Below, in pieces: positions 34,561 through 45,496 of a stretch of DNA of 64,000 nt (position 1 is the stretch's first letter; every line of letters begins with the position of its first letter). Both the position numbers and the translations under genes were made by a program. Source of the stretch: Lepas anatifera (taxonomy: Eukaryota > Arthropoda > Thecostraca > Lepadidae); NCBI GenBank assembly GCA_034440635.1, contig JAOTON010001048.1, positions 129,001 through 193,000 on the forward strand, read 5' to 3'. Below the pieces are notes generated by a model. The model did no database searches, was not told where the DNA came from, and saw nothing but the letters and a program-made list of their open reading frames with translations.

Positions 34561-34789
34561 GGGGGGGCATTCCACGACATTTCAGCACAGGCCTTACACC
34601 CTCATGTCTCCGATTTTCTTGAAAATGAGTATAGGGATATCGGAAGATGACACATTTGTTAGGAAAAGTTTTTAATAAACATGCGTTGTTCCGTTATTTT
34701 CCACCGCCCATTTACCACCATTCGGGCTTATTCGCTTTCTCACGTGGGAACTGAGGTCGGGAGGAGTTCCTGGGTACTCCACCCTCACC

Positions 34790-34924
34790 CAGGGTCGGAT
34801 CCAAACCGACGGTTGGAGGGTGAGCATCTGGGGCCAAAATCGTGAGCTTTTTCGAAGAAATTCGGTAAAAAATCGGGGGTTTGGGGGGCAATTACCCAGT
34901 TTGCCTTTCCTGGATCCGCCAATG
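34790..34924. mobile_element. 135-bp hAT-like element
   Basis: Ends CAGGGTCGGATCCA and, inverted, CATTGGCGGATCCA. Flanked by CCCTCACC (34782-34789) and CCCACACC (34925-34932), an 8-bp duplication with one mismatch. Too short to encode anything. Confidence 0.72.
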
Positions 34925-34954
34925 CCCACACCTCCTCAGCGAAGGTGAATAGGA

Positions 34955-35165
34955 AGCCCGCGGCGCGGTAGTGGAGTGGTCAACGCAGCTAACTTCCACG
35001 CAGCCGACCCAGCTTCAAGGCCCGGCGGGTTCCCTGAACAAGGAGCAAGCTGGCTCCCGAGAGACCGGGAGCCAGCTAAAAACTAACTACCAGCTAAAAA
35101 CTAACAGGGAAAGTGAAGGCGACGCCATATGACCCTGGCTGTTGGCGCGTCGATAGGCCCAACGG
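34955..35165 (+). mobile_element. tRNA-derived SINE, plus strand
   Basis: The head GCGCGGTAGTGGAGTGGTCA with a B-box-like GCTTCAAGGCC is tRNA-like. The body contains GGAGCAAGCTGGCTCCCGAG, then GGCGACGCCATATGACCCTG and TTGGCGCGTCGATAGGCCC. The body matches the copy at 60804-60913 and, more distantly, 14023-14202. A target duplication is not clear. Confidence 0.7.
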
Positions 35166-35670
35166 GATCTAAATATCACAGGATTCTTTGCTTCCAAAGA
35201 GAATGCATAAAAAACAGAATCTGAACTAAAAAATACGTTTCAAAGGGCTCATATGGTCAACGGAATACGAAACTTTCACAGAGTCAAGATTCCTTTACTT
35301 TATAAGGTTAGTCAATTAGAGAATTTTAGGTGCCCCAGTCGACGTCATCACGTGGCAGCAAATATGGCATCATTTTTATCGCGACATATTAAACGCAAAC
35401 AACACTTTCAAAAATGTATCAAATCAATCACTTCATACAAGAAAAGAAGGATGGTGATCAGTAATGGATATATGAATCGTGTAGTTTTTTTATATTTTTT
35501 ACAAATGTAAACCTAGGCAAAATAGGTTTAAGATAAAATGTGAAGCAGTTGACGATTCCATTTAAATATCGATATCAAGAAATTTCTCTGCGTTCCCACT
35601 TATACTATTGAATTCAGAAATGGTACAGGTAATGTATGCAACAAGAAAAATAACAATTAACGATACAAAT
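35166..35670. other. No gene recognised
   Basis: AT-rich sequence between the SINE and the transposase relic. The frame at 35253-35510 has no recognisable similarity. It could be decayed transposon DNA. Confidence 0.3.
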
Positions 35671-35675
35671 CATCA

Positions 35676-36376
35676 GTGAATAAGGACCTGAAGGACCTGC
35701 AGAACTGCTTAGGGACCGTCACTTATATTCTAACAAGCCGTCTGTCCCAGAACCGCCTTGAGGATTTCTTCAGCCTATTTCCTAGTCGCAGCTGTGCTAA
35801 CACCAATCCCACTCCTACCGAAGCCAATAATCGCCTCCGACTCCTGATTCTCCCAATGATGACCCGCTGTAGCATCGATCTGCTCAGGGGATCCAGAAGT
35901 GGCTAAAAACGACGAGGAAGGAGGCAAACTCGAGCAGGATCTTCAGGTCCTAGAAATCCTGGAGACCGACGTGCGCAACAGCGAGTCAGGCGTCAACAGT
36001 GAAGATGCTGCCATCTCCGAAGTTGCTGCTATCCTGTCAGAAGTGCAGGCAGGACATCCAGTGCGCTGCGGATAGAGAAACCAGCGTTTCCAGCGACGGA
36101 GAGGTCAAACTTACTCTCAAAGTTTAAGCAGCTCGAGCAGAAATTCTACACCTACCATGCCATTCCATTCACCCGGATACTCCGAGACACCAAACGGGGG
36201 TGTTCTCTGGATTTATACAAGTGCTGAAGAGCAAGCATCCCGACCTCCCCGAACCCGTACTTCGGTACTTCGCACGCACCCGAACATTTACCCGCCTTAG
36301 GCACATGAATACCTCAAGACGGCTGGAAAAGATTCAGTGCAGAGAACCGCAAGAGCGAAAGTCATTCGCACAGTGA
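35676..36376 (+). pseudogene. P-type (THAP9-like) transposase C-terminal relic
   Basis: Three consecutive frames together look like the C-terminal part of a P-element-type transposase. Frame one (35676-35903) has ILTSRLSQNRLEDFFSL, then NPTPTEANNRLRLLIL, matching the family's 'LTxxxxQDxLExFFSxIR...HPTPxxFxYRLRxxIL' region. Frame two (about 35890-36075) is acidic, with NDEEGGKLEQDLQVLEI. Frame three (about 36200-36376) has SGFIQVLKSKHPDLPEP, then YFARTRTFTRLRHMN before TGA, like the family's final 'RTRTFxRLRxLN'. At least two frame breaks, and no N-terminal THAP or catalytic part visible, so it is dead. It lies between the GTACG arrays at 34216 and 40147. Confidence 0.72.
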
Positions 36377-36610
36377 GTGTTCTTTGTTCACAGAATGTCT
36401 TTCACGCGGCAACACACCTATAGAAGATGGAGTGCCGTTAGCAAGGGGTCGAAATTGTTTTCTAATGCTGCATCTTTCTCCGCCAGATTCAGGGTACTGC
36501 TTTTTAGGGGCTGCGAGGTGTATTTTTTGGTTGTTATTTTATTGTTATTATAATTGCTGTATCAAAAATCGAAGTGAAATATGAAAATATTACCCACTTT
36601 CATTTCTATT

Positions 36611-36898
36611 CATTAGCAGACGCAGGAGAAGGGGGCCATTCCGGCCATGGCCCCACCCCCAAAGCGCTGGAGGGGAGCCAAACTATCTTTTGGCCCCCAA
36701 AGGCCGAATACATTTAAAAAAGGTGTTTACACTAGGTCTGTCGAGCAAAAATCTTCGCTCCCCCAGAAGAGCGCTCATGTGCATACTTGGAGAGGTAGCT
36801 TATACTAGGCCTGTCGAGCACCCAAATCGCACATCTCCCCCCGGAGGAGAGGTAGACATGGTTTTGGCCCCTAAAACTCGGGTCTGCGTCCGCCCCTG
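36611..36898. mobile_element. 288-bp hAT-like element
   Basis: Left end CATTAGCAGACGCAG and inverted right end CAGGGGCGGACGCAG share spacing and the GACGCAG core. Flanks TTTCTATT (36603-36610) and TTTCTCTT (36899-36906) form an 8-bp duplication with one mismatch. Non-coding. Confidence 0.68.
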
Positions 36899-37369
36899 TT
36901 TCTCTTAACTCTAAATTTGACAAAGAAGCGTGTTCGAAATATTGTTTATTGTCTTGGACTCTTGGCCCGTTTTCTTCAATATATAGAATGAATGTAAGTC
37001 GGTTTTTTAGAATTATTGACAATGACAACATTCAAAGCTTTTATCTTCCATCTGAGAATAATGTTGTATCATCATTTTCCTATTCGTTCATTCATTAACT
37101 TTGAATTCATTTATTTGGCTTAGATTTGAGTCATTTAATTGAAGAGGCTGGTCAGACACAAGACAATCTTTTTTATTTTAGCAGTATATCAATATGAGAC
37201 AACATTTACAACCACATCGTTGTCATGATGACTTTGCCCCGAGCGACCGATGATCCGAACAATAAAATATTTGAAGAAGTAGTGGCAGCTGAAACTGATG
37301 TTAGGTGAGGTCAGAAAATCTGAACCAACATCTCTGCTTTTTAATAAATTGGTTGCTACATAGGTATGT

Positions 37370-39400
37370 AGGTGGGCTCAGGGCATTTTTAAGGAAAATT
37401 CAGTGGGGGGGGCATTCTTTGTGTTGGCCGTTATAGTGTCTTCAAGGGATCAAGTCCCCATTTTGAGGGAGTTTTATAAGACTTAGATACGTTAGTGTTA
37501 ATAAAATGTTTTTCAATTTTTGTGTTCTTCCGTGTTATTCAAGATTACAGATGCTACCCAGGGCTGCCAATTTTTTCGGCAAAAAGGTCTAACCGAGTTA
37601 GAAAAAGAGCCAAGGAGGGGCAAAATTTCATTTTCACTAAAATAGCCAAATAAATACCACAAAAGCCAGATTTGAGGCTAAAACAACCCCTAGCGGTAGT
37701 TTTAAGCCCACAGAAAAAGCGACTTGTATCACTGTTTAAAACTGATTGTTGACAATTTTATATTGACTTGACGCAATACTTTTTTAGCAAACTACCCATT
37801 TAATACTAAGCCAGGGGTGCTCTTCCAATCCCGTGTGATCATCAAATGATTTTATCCTCATAACCAGATCATTTGTTAGTATCATTAATCATCTTGGCAC
37901 CACGACCACCACCATCATTAATCATTAAGCACTACTCCCCGCTGACATTTAATGTTTTCTCTTTTTTCAAACTATGCATTTTTTCTCTTAAACAGTGGCG
38001 GGTCTAGGATTTTGGTAAATGGGGGAGAGCGGAGTCTCAGAGGGCGCACTTTGCCATCAACTTTTCACCCAAAAGGTGCTTATAGTATCGAATCCTTTGC
38101 GTCCGGTTTTCGGAGGCCGCCATTTTTGTGGATCGTGTTTTTAACAAAGTTCTGTCCCTCCCTCCCAACACCATACCAGTTTTTGCTGCTGCTCTGCTAC
38201 TTTTTCGGTGTCAGAATATCGTATTTCAGGGCGGAAGAGGTCAAAATAAGCTATATTTATACAAGGGACAAGCCAGAAATAGTTTAGGAGCCAGCAGCTA
38301 GAAAAAGGGGCAAAAAGGCCAGATTCCAAGAAAGGGCCAACCAAAAAAATTGCGGGGCCAAACACAACAAAAAAGTCCAATTCGAGTTATTTGGCCACGA
38401 AATAGCCAGCCTGGTAGCCTTGACGTTGCTGCAATGTATTCCAAATGAAAAGGTTATTTTCTTATTTTTCTTTATGAGTGTGGCATGATAAGTAAGTTCC
38501 TAATGTATCGAACACAAGTGGTTTATAGGCTAAATAAGTTTTATATACATATCTTCTATGGTGTGTGGCTGTTGCTGTCAAATCATCTAGGGAATGTAGG
38601 ACAAAAACCAGGTAATAATTGTTTAGGTTTATCGACGCACCAACTGTCAGGGTCATATAGCGTCGCCAGCTCTTTCCTTGTTGGTAGGGTTTCCCGGGAG
38701 ATAGTTTAGTGATTCTAACGAAGGGCTGTGGCCAAATATATAATCTCTCCCAATTTTCTACATCAAGGAATCTATGAGAAAGGCCTTATCGACTTAAACA
38801 ACTTATCGACTTTGCATAAAAAATTGATGCAGCGATCTCACTATAAATTTCACGTATGCTACAATAAGCGTCGGAAAAGGGGGACCAGGGGGCTTGCCCC
38901 CTCGCCCACTTCTTGACCAGAAATTTCTTGATCTCAGTCAAAATGGGTGAAAACCGGGAATTTGTATGACCAGCCGCTGCGGAAGGCAACGAGGACCCCA
39001 AATTCGAACAGTTGTTGGTACTAATGTGGAAGTTTGTTGCCAGCATCAGGTTGGAGTTTGGCTGGCCCCCTCACTTTTATAATTGAAGTTTGGTTGAAGT
39101 TTGAAGTCACTTTTATGTATGAAGTTTGGCTGGCCCCTGACGTTTGTGTATGCTACCACCACAATATTAAATCCATGGATTTCGTCATGCGGCTCAGATA
39201 AAAAGACTAAGCACTTCACACCACCACACCAGCAACCGGTCTTACGCGCTTTGACTACACCGTGTCCCGTCTAATCCACGAACGAGCTCACAGCTGACCT
39301 CGTGTGAAATGAGAGCATCATACAATCTCACGATACTGCCTGGGGTGTGGGATTCCGGTCGGATAAAACATGATGTTTGATTGGTTGTAGGCCAGCGTTC
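37370..39400. repeat. Dispersed repeat, copy 2, with insertions
   Basis: Same-orientation copy of 3640-4480. Compared with that copy it carries an insertion at about 37559-38422 (begins CAGGGCTGCCAATTTT, ends GCCTGGTAGCCTTG) and another at 38863-39148. The first insertion itself contains a piece starting CAGTGGCGGGTCTAGGATTT at 37994, a hAT-like end. A SINE-body-like block is at 38630-38695. No protein is encoded. Confidence 0.72.
38863..39148. mobile_element. 286-bp insertion with exact 8-bp target duplication
   Basis: Flanked by TATGCTAC at 38855-38862 and 39149-39156. The related repeat at 3640-4480 lacks this sequence, so the insertion is inferred from an empty site. Ends are AATAAGCGTCGG and, inverted, CACAAACGTCAG, weakly inverse. 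Probably hAT-like by duplication length. Confidence 0.75.
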
Positions 39401-40140
39401 ATCTCCAGCGTTGTTATTAGTTGATGCTGAGGCTGCTTTGCCGGGATTTCCCGTAATTAAGCGCCTATTTTGTCTTCTCACGATGGAGAAGACAGCCACG
39501 GATAGAAATTTTTAAACACAATTTTTGTGGATTACCAGTTTGGCACCAGCAATAAACCTCAGTTATTCTTATCGGGTGGTGTTCTGTCTTATTTTCGTTA
39601 GGTGAGGCTGCTTTTTTTGAAGTTTAAGTCATATCTTGTCTATTTCACTGGGGGGCCAATTTCCGGTCACTGGGGGCCATTTCAGCCGACTGGGGAGGGG
39701 GGCAAATGGCCCCCAGTTAACATGTTAAAAAATGGCCTGGGTAGACTAGGTATATAGGCTATGCGTGGCTATGCACTGCTATGTAGATATAAAGGAATAT
39801 CAAACTACCTACTCTATTCGAAATCGTCCATTCTGGAATTGAGTTAAGTTTTATACCTATTCAAAATTCGTATGGATGTTTCAAATATTTTAAAAAGAAA
39901 CCGAACTTTCCTTCAAATCACAATCCTAAGGAGCGCTGGAAAAGCGTACGGCGTAACCATGACGACGCTTGTTTGCCCCAGGTGACGTCATCGGCAGACA
40001 GACTCAGCAGTCGTTGACCCCCTGCACAGAGTAACCCATCAAAGCGATGGTAATTTCAGAGTTCGTTAAATTGCTAACGGGGAGGACAGAACTGTCGTGA
40101 TAATACGGGAAGAAGTTTTAAGGTATCATGACAGGAATGT
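39401..40140. other. No gene recognised
   Basis: AT-rich sequence with G-runs at 39650-39720. I see neither coding exons nor transposon ends. Part of the material between the GTACG arrays. Confidence 0.3.
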
Positions 40141-40146
40141 GTAGTT

Positions 40147-40320
40147 CTGCTTACGTACTTTTGGCATACAAGAGCTTTATACCCTACTACGTAAATTTGC
40201 TTACGAGCTTTTGCATACGTAGTTTTGGCATACGAGTTTTATACCCCACGTACATTCGCTTACGAACTTTTAGTAAAGGTTCGTAAGAAGTAAAGAACTT
40301 TAGACAAAGGTACGACATAA
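40147..40320. repeat. GTACG-rich array, right arm of a possible foldback
   Basis: Repeats such as CTTACGTACTTTTGGCATAC and TTACGAGCTTTTGCATACG, inverse in sense to those at 34216-34560. Followed directly by type 3 TTAA element sequence. Confidence 0.72.
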
Positions 40321-40596
40321 GACAGTTTTCTCCATACTTTTTCCATGGGAGAGGTCATCTCGTGAGCTGACCTCCGGTCATGAAATAAAAAATACTGGAT
40401 ATGCATTTTGTAGACCCTGGAGAGATCCTCAAAGGGTAGAAAGTTTCAATTCAATCGGCCAATAAATGTAGCTATGGTAGAGCTCAAAAGAAGAAGTGGG
40501 GTGACCTTGGTTGACTTCACCTGGTGACCTGACCTAGTGTGGCACGGGGTAAAAAATTTAGGGATGGTGGTAAGATGATGTGGTGAGAGGTAGAAC

Positions 40597-40992
40597 CAGT
40601 GGCGAATCTAGCCGGTCGGTTTGGGAGGGTCAAACCAAAATCAAAAGTCGAGAAGCAAAAAAAAAAACGTCACGCCGTGAAACCTGCGCTACAATATCAC
40701 TTACCGGTAGAATTTTGGGTATTTGAGGCGAAAAGCAAAAAAAACGTCACGGGAAGAAAAATATGGGCTTGAGATACTTTTACCAGTCGAAGGCCCAATA
40801 TCTACACTGAACTTAACTGGTTCTGTTTGAAGTTGAGAGTTGAAGCACCAAAATCTTGCTTATAAACTAAAAAGGAGTCGGCAGAAAAAGGAGGTGGATC
40901 ACTTTGAGGGGGGGGCAAAAACATAGTTTTGCCCCGAGATTTTCCGTTTGGGGGGTAAATGCTTTTTTTGCCCCCCTTTAGATACGCCACTG
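40597..40992 (+). mobile_element. 396-bp hAT-like element, copy 1
   Basis: Ends CAGTGGCGAATC and, inverted, CAGTGGCGTATC. Flanked by exact GGTAGAAC at 40589-40596 and 40993-41000. Same family and orientation as 43357-43756. Non-coding; nested in the type 3 TTAA element. Confidence 0.92.
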
Positions 40993-41091
40993 GGTAGAAC
41001 CCTCAACCACCGTGTTGCGGCTCGTCGTTTTTCTGTTATTCTGAAAAATACTTAGGGGAGCCATCGATGCCCCCGGTGTGGCGAGGGTTAA

Positions 41092-41690
41092 CAGCCAAAG
41101 GCACCACAGGTTTAACTGATCTATTAGGGCTTATGTCCACAGGAACACAACACCGACTTCCCGGAAAAATCTCTTTTCGGCGGATGAAGCCGTTAAAGAA
41201 CCTTGATATGCGAAAGTCCCGAGACTATTTACAACATAAATTTTTCTAAGACCCATTTTCGTTCCAATGAGAAACAACCATTCTTATAGTCCTGATTAAA
41301 TGTTAGGTATTTCAATGGTATTATTTTAATTGTAGATTCCTGCTTATATCTATTCCATATAGTTCAAATACAGACACTGATATTTTGACTTGTAGGGGCA
41401 TACAAATTAATTTTAAAGCAAAAACTTTGCTAAGTTTTCAAAACGTATGGTGCTTAGCCCATAGATTATTGAGAGCTATATTTGATTTTGTTGTTTTTTT
41501 TTTCTTCCAATCTGAGATCGCATGGTCAGCATTAACCAAAAACTGGTTCATGGAGCTGTAAAGACTCGACTTATTTGAGTAAATACATTTTCCAAGGTTA
41601 TCCTTATTAGAGTAGAATTAACATATACAGTATCACCAATAACTTCTGAGAAACCGACCATAAATTTTGCACTTTCTTACTGCACATCCA
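41092..41690. other. No gene recognised
   Basis: AT-rich sequence between the type 3 element and the CpG-rich block. It would be intronic for the candidate minus-strand gene at 41708. Nothing else supported. Confidence 0.3.
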
Positions 41691-41707
41691 ATGCACAGAC
41701 AGCTCAC

Positions 41708-41788
41708 CTTAGGTCCGATCGCGTCAGTAGAATCTGGCCGGAAGCCCAGCGGAGGCTGCGTCGGGCTGCAGCCTGGCGAGTTTGACAT
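41708..41788 (-). CDS. Candidate first coding exon, unrecognised gene
   Basis: On the minus strand an ATG at 41788 opens 27 codons, MSNSPGCSPTQPPLGFR then PDSTDAIGPK. It ends exactly in phase 0 at AAG followed by GTGAGC, a strong 5' splice site (41707-41702). The frame is also open upstream of the ATG for some 70 codons, but in sequence so CpG-rich that this is weak evidence. The base before the start is compatible with initiation (G at -3). The block 41700-42320 is the most CpG-dense in its neighbourhood, as expected at a promoter or first exon. I do not recognise the peptide, and no second exon was identified to the left. Confidence 0.42.
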
Positions 41789-42320
41789 CACCACTGGTAT
41801 CGCTGCCCTCGGTGGAGGATCGATGTCGTGTTGGGTCTCGGCTCTCTCCCGGCGTCGCCAGTCGCTGTGGCCACCCCCGCCCCGCGCGGCCGATCTGTGC
41901 AGCGGTTTCCCGCGCGCGGGACTATCCCGGCGCAGCGCGTCGCCGCAGGGCGCATGAGGTCGGTAGTCGGTGCCGCGGCGTCAGCGGCGGGTGGGTGCGG
42001 GGAAGTAGTGAACGTCTGTTCTGCGTTTTGGGACGTATAAGCCATGTATTGCGCTGAGGAGTGGGTTGTGGTGGGCTGTTTTTGTGACCTGATCACGCTC
42101 AAGGGCCGGGCGAATCCATTTCGCGCTATTTCTATACGTGGCGCACGTGAACCGACGAGTGAGGCGCACAGGGAATCCGAACAGCAGTGAGTGGGGTGTC
42201 TTCGCAGCAACGTGGATAAGCTGTGAAAACGAGACTCGGACATTTGCGTTACCTTCAAACGGACTATCGGACCTCCGTTCCATTCATCGTGAGTACAAAC
42301 GTATAAGTATCCGGTCAAGG
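41789..42320 (-). promoter_or_regulatory. CpG-rich block, possible promoter and 5' UTR
   Basis: Very rich in CG dinucleotides (CCGCGCGGCC, CGCGCGCGGG, CGGCGCAGCGCGTCGCCG), in contrast to the AT-rich flanks. It lies directly upstream of the candidate minus-strand exon. The 176-codon minus-strand frame across it is probably a by-product of composition, as the other frames are also open. Confidence 0.35.
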
Positions 42321-42418
42321 TGACAGACAGACCGGAGCCTTACCAGCAGGGGCTGCTGGTGCGCGGGTCTTGGTGGGATTGAGAGAGGATGGTAGGCATG
42401 GAACCACACAGCAATAGA

Positions 42419-42945
42419 ATTAGAGAAAGTGTCCCACTTTTATTTTGGGTTTTGGGCTGAGCTTGCTGTTTTGTAGAGCGTGCCGAGAAACCATTATTGG
42501 CATATTTAATTTCACCTAAAGCTCTATATTTAATTTTTGCACAATTGAATGCGTCTCCATTTCAAACCATGGAGGAGTCCCTTTCCACTGAACTTTTTTA
42601 TTCCACGACTATTTTTATTTTATCCAAAGATTATAAACTTTCTGCACGCTTCAAGTTCAAGTTCAAGATAGGGGACTTGATACCTTGTTTCCAACCATGA
42701 AAATATCCCTTTCCATCTGGCGCGCTACGTAATAAATGTTCTCAATGGATGGTCCGACCTACATATCCATGCCGCCAGCTGCCGATTCATGATTGGTTCA
42801 TGATACATGATTCTCACTGCTGGGTCCCCCGTGTGTGCAAGACGATACTTTGTTTTGGATTGGGGTTGAACCAATGGTTTTTTTCTATTTTGTCAATTCA
42901 TTGTCCTTTTCAGAGTTTGGACCAATGGTTTATTCCCTAAAAAGC
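42419..42945. mobile_element. Short TTAA-like element, type 7, copy 1
   Basis: Resembles 48736-49187: GTGTCCCACTTTTAT at the left, a GTAGAGCGTGCCGAGAAACCA segment (decayed there), and TTTCCATCTGGC further right. Left border is TTAG rather than TTAA, and the right border is decayed. Non-coding. Confidence 0.55.
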
Positions 42946-42974
42946 AAAGGCTTTTTGTCCGGATAGCGCATTAC

Positions 42975-43240
42975 GCTGCTGATCTCAAGAGACAGATGCT
43001 TTGCTGCCCCAGAAGCAAATCCGGTGTGGGAGACCCCGGCAGATAACGAGTCCTCGCTGTCTCAAAGTCCTGACATTCCACCAGAACATGTTTCGCGATC
43101 ACCAGAACGCGGGCACTGTTTCTGGATACGTACGACTAGCTAAAAGATAGGCGTGCGTAGCATGGGTATGACCCAATCGTGATATACAGAGCGTGACCCC
43201 GTCCTCTCTGCAGCCCGCGTTGCTACCGCTGGACGGCCAG
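42975..43240 (-). pseudogene. LINE relic, C-terminal RNase H/zinc-knuckle region
   Basis: Minus-strand frames read SRLGHTHATHAYLL and, after a frameshift, IAKHVLVECQDFETARTRYL. This is the conserved 'RLRIGHTxLTHxYLL...VKHILxECPxF...R' segment at the C terminus of I/Jockey-type LINE polyproteins. The expected cysteine pair between the two parts is eroded at the frameshift. The rest of the LINE is absent. Confidence 0.65.
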
Positions 43241-43356
43241 GATCCAAGCCGAGGCTTTGGCTCCCTCAGTTTCTTGCTCCTAGAGTCACTGGGCCTCCTT
43301 ATTCCGATATTTATGCTAATATAACCCGGGACTACATGTATAGAACTACTTGCAAG

Positions 43357-43756
43357 CAGTGGCAGATCTAGCCGGTTGGTTTGGGAGGGCAAGCCAAAGT
43401 CGAAAAGAAAAGAAAAAAACAAAAACAAGTCACGCAGTAGTGAGGAGCTGCGCTACAATATCACTTGCTGAAATAATTTTGGGTATTTGAGGCGAAAAGC
43501 AAAAAAAAACGTCGCGGGGTGAAAAAGATGGGCTTGAGATACATTTTTCCTATCCAAGGCCCAATATTTACACTAAACTTAACTGATTCTGTTTGAAGTT
43601 GAGAGTTAAAGCACCAAAATCTTGCTCATAAACTAAAAAGGAGTTGGGGAAAAGTGGAGGTCGATCGCTTTGGGAGGGGGGTTGGCAAAAACATAGTTTT
43701 GCCCCGAGCTTTTCCGTTGGGGGGTCAAATGCCTTTTGCCCCCGGATCCGCCACTG
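43357..43756 (+). mobile_element. 400-bp hAT-like element, copy 2
   Basis: Ends CAGTGGCAGATC and, inverted, CAGTGGCGGATC. Flanked by exact CTTGCAAG at 43349-43356 and 43757-43764. Aligns along its length with 40597-40992. Non-coding. Confidence 0.92.
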
Positions 43757-43764
43757 CTTGCAAG

Positions 43765-44662
43765 TTTGTAAAGTAACACTTTTTACTTGTGGCGATTTTG
43801 TCATGCTGCCGAGACTTATGTGTGCTGCACACACGTGTGTTGACAGAAAGATTACAGCAACACCGCGTCCAATCTGCCCTAAAAGTTACCAAATTTGCGT
43901 ACTCGAATTTCTGCAGTACTTGGAACGCGTCGACGGTTTTGGTGTCGAGCCTCTGCCCACGTAATGGCCTAGTGTTACAAAATTTTGCATTCGAATGGAA
44001 AAGCAACCGCACGATCTGCATATGAGAAGAGGGCCGGAAGGAATAGTACTGCAAACTTTATTTATTGAAGAAGATGGAAGGAAAAAAGAGTCAACAGGAT
44101 GACACTTCTGTCATAGAGCAAGGAGTATACTTGAAGCTAAGATTCAAGCAGCGCTACAAGTTACGGTACACACAACCTGGAAAGATAGTTTTTAATTTAA
44201 GTTTTGTAGAGTGTGCCGAATATCCTTGATTTAATATCTTGCTAGTCTCGAAACTTGTCTCTGTGGGACAGTGAATGTTTTCTCGGCAGAATTCAGTCAG
44301 ACTTCGTCTCCACTACGCGTTCAGCCTGGGCACCACTCAGCGGAGAACAGAAAACCTTAGAAGGGCTGCTTTCCGCTGACGATACACTTACCATCTGCAA
44401 CTGCATGGTTTGTGATAAGCGAAATTTGAACTAGGTTATATGTATTCTCTACGGGATATATAGTTCATTCAAAATCCTTTGAAGGGCTTTGTTCCCCTGA
44501 TAAAGAGGAACAGTTGACAGAAAAACATATTATGATAGAAATGCACTTTTAAAAAAGTTAATCTAAAAAACTGCTGACGATGATCTTATGCAGCAACTAT
44601 ACCTGTCTAAAAGAGGACGAGCCAACCCGTCTATTTCGGAATGTTATTTGGCCGTTCTTCTT
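43765..44662. other. No gene recognised
   Basis: Mixed-composition sequence. Frames up to about 110 codons exist but match nothing I know. No transposon ends seen. Confidence 0.3.
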
Positions 44663-45496
44663 TTAACGCCCGCACTGTCGAGGGGTCTGGCACTAACGCG
44701 CACTGGAGGGGGCCTGGTAGGCCCCCTAAGATCTCGGAAAATAAGTGGCGTAGAAAAACACCGGTTGGAGGGTGGGTTTGACCTAGGTCAGTGTCTTCAA
44801 GGTCAAACGAGATCATAAAGGTCAAATCCTGGCCATGTTGGGGACCTATTGGGAAATGCCATTATTATGCGGGAAAAAGACGGGAATAAGCTTAAGGCGG
44901 ACCAGGGTCTTAGGCGAAAGGTCGCAAATAATCTTTCCGACAATTTTGAGTTCAAGGCCATGGACCTATGAGATTGCAATATGATATACTGCCTATAATG
45001 TACACTATGACTAGCAAAATAGCAACTGTTTTGGCGGGAAATGAGGATTGGCCTTTCCCAACGGCCTTTGACTTTTGCCTTGAGGTACCTTAACTATGAC
45101 GTCATAGCATGATATACGTCAGACTGGATAGCGCCATTTGACTGAAACCACTGGGGTCAATGACCTTGAAAGTGCTGATATAACATGGACCTTTGACCTT
45201 GACCTTCATGTGAGGTGACCTTAACATATCATCCTGGTTATCTGGCGGTATGACGTCGGCACTCTGTCTCCCATGCAAGCGAACTGGTCCGACCGCGCGA
45301 TCTTGGCGATGCAGGTCTGACTTTGAAAGCCTATGCGTCAAAAAATGAGTACCGATTTTCGAGTCACGAATCAACGCGCCTTTAAATTCTCTCAAATGTC
45401 GCCGAGTATCGTTTTTTTTGGCTACAAGCGGTTCTCCGGCCACCTTGGAAAAACAGGTGGGGGGGCCTCCGGGCTCCCCTCCAGTGAGCGTGTTAA
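44663..45496. mobile_element. TTAA element, type 4
   Basis: TTAA at 44663-44666 and 45493-45496. Ends CGCCCGCACTGTCG and, inverted, CACGCTCACTGGAG. The left part holds GCACTGGAGGGGGCC. Interior includes GACCTTGACCTTCATG and other TGACCT copies. Its left-end sequence (GTGCACTGGAGGGGGCC) also occurs inside the 2-kb hAT elements at about 51880 and, inverted, 59660. Non-coding. Confidence 0.78.

Larger units (their letters stand above)
29947..41091 (-). mobile_element. TTAA element, type 3, inverted, split by about 10 kb of nested insertions
   Basis: The left end (TTAA at 29947, then CCCGCGCCCCTCCGGGG) is the inverse of the right end of 8074-9107. The right end (CCGGTGTGGCGAGGG and TTAA at 41088-41091) is the inverse of its left end. 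Matching body is found at 29947-30160, again at about 34204-34225 (AATGCAATGCGTAAGAA, inverse of 8860-8880), and at 40333-41091 (inverse of 8074-8450). The intervening material is a 4-kb element (30166-34203) and a possible foldback element (about 34216-40320). A hAT element sits in the last part (40597-40992). About 400 bp of the original body is missing. Confidence 0.7.

Noticed and set aside
41788..42318. 176-codon minus-strand protein
   Set aside because: Spans a CpG-rich block where several frames on both strands are open; the short ATG frame ending in a donor (41708-41788) is the better candidate.
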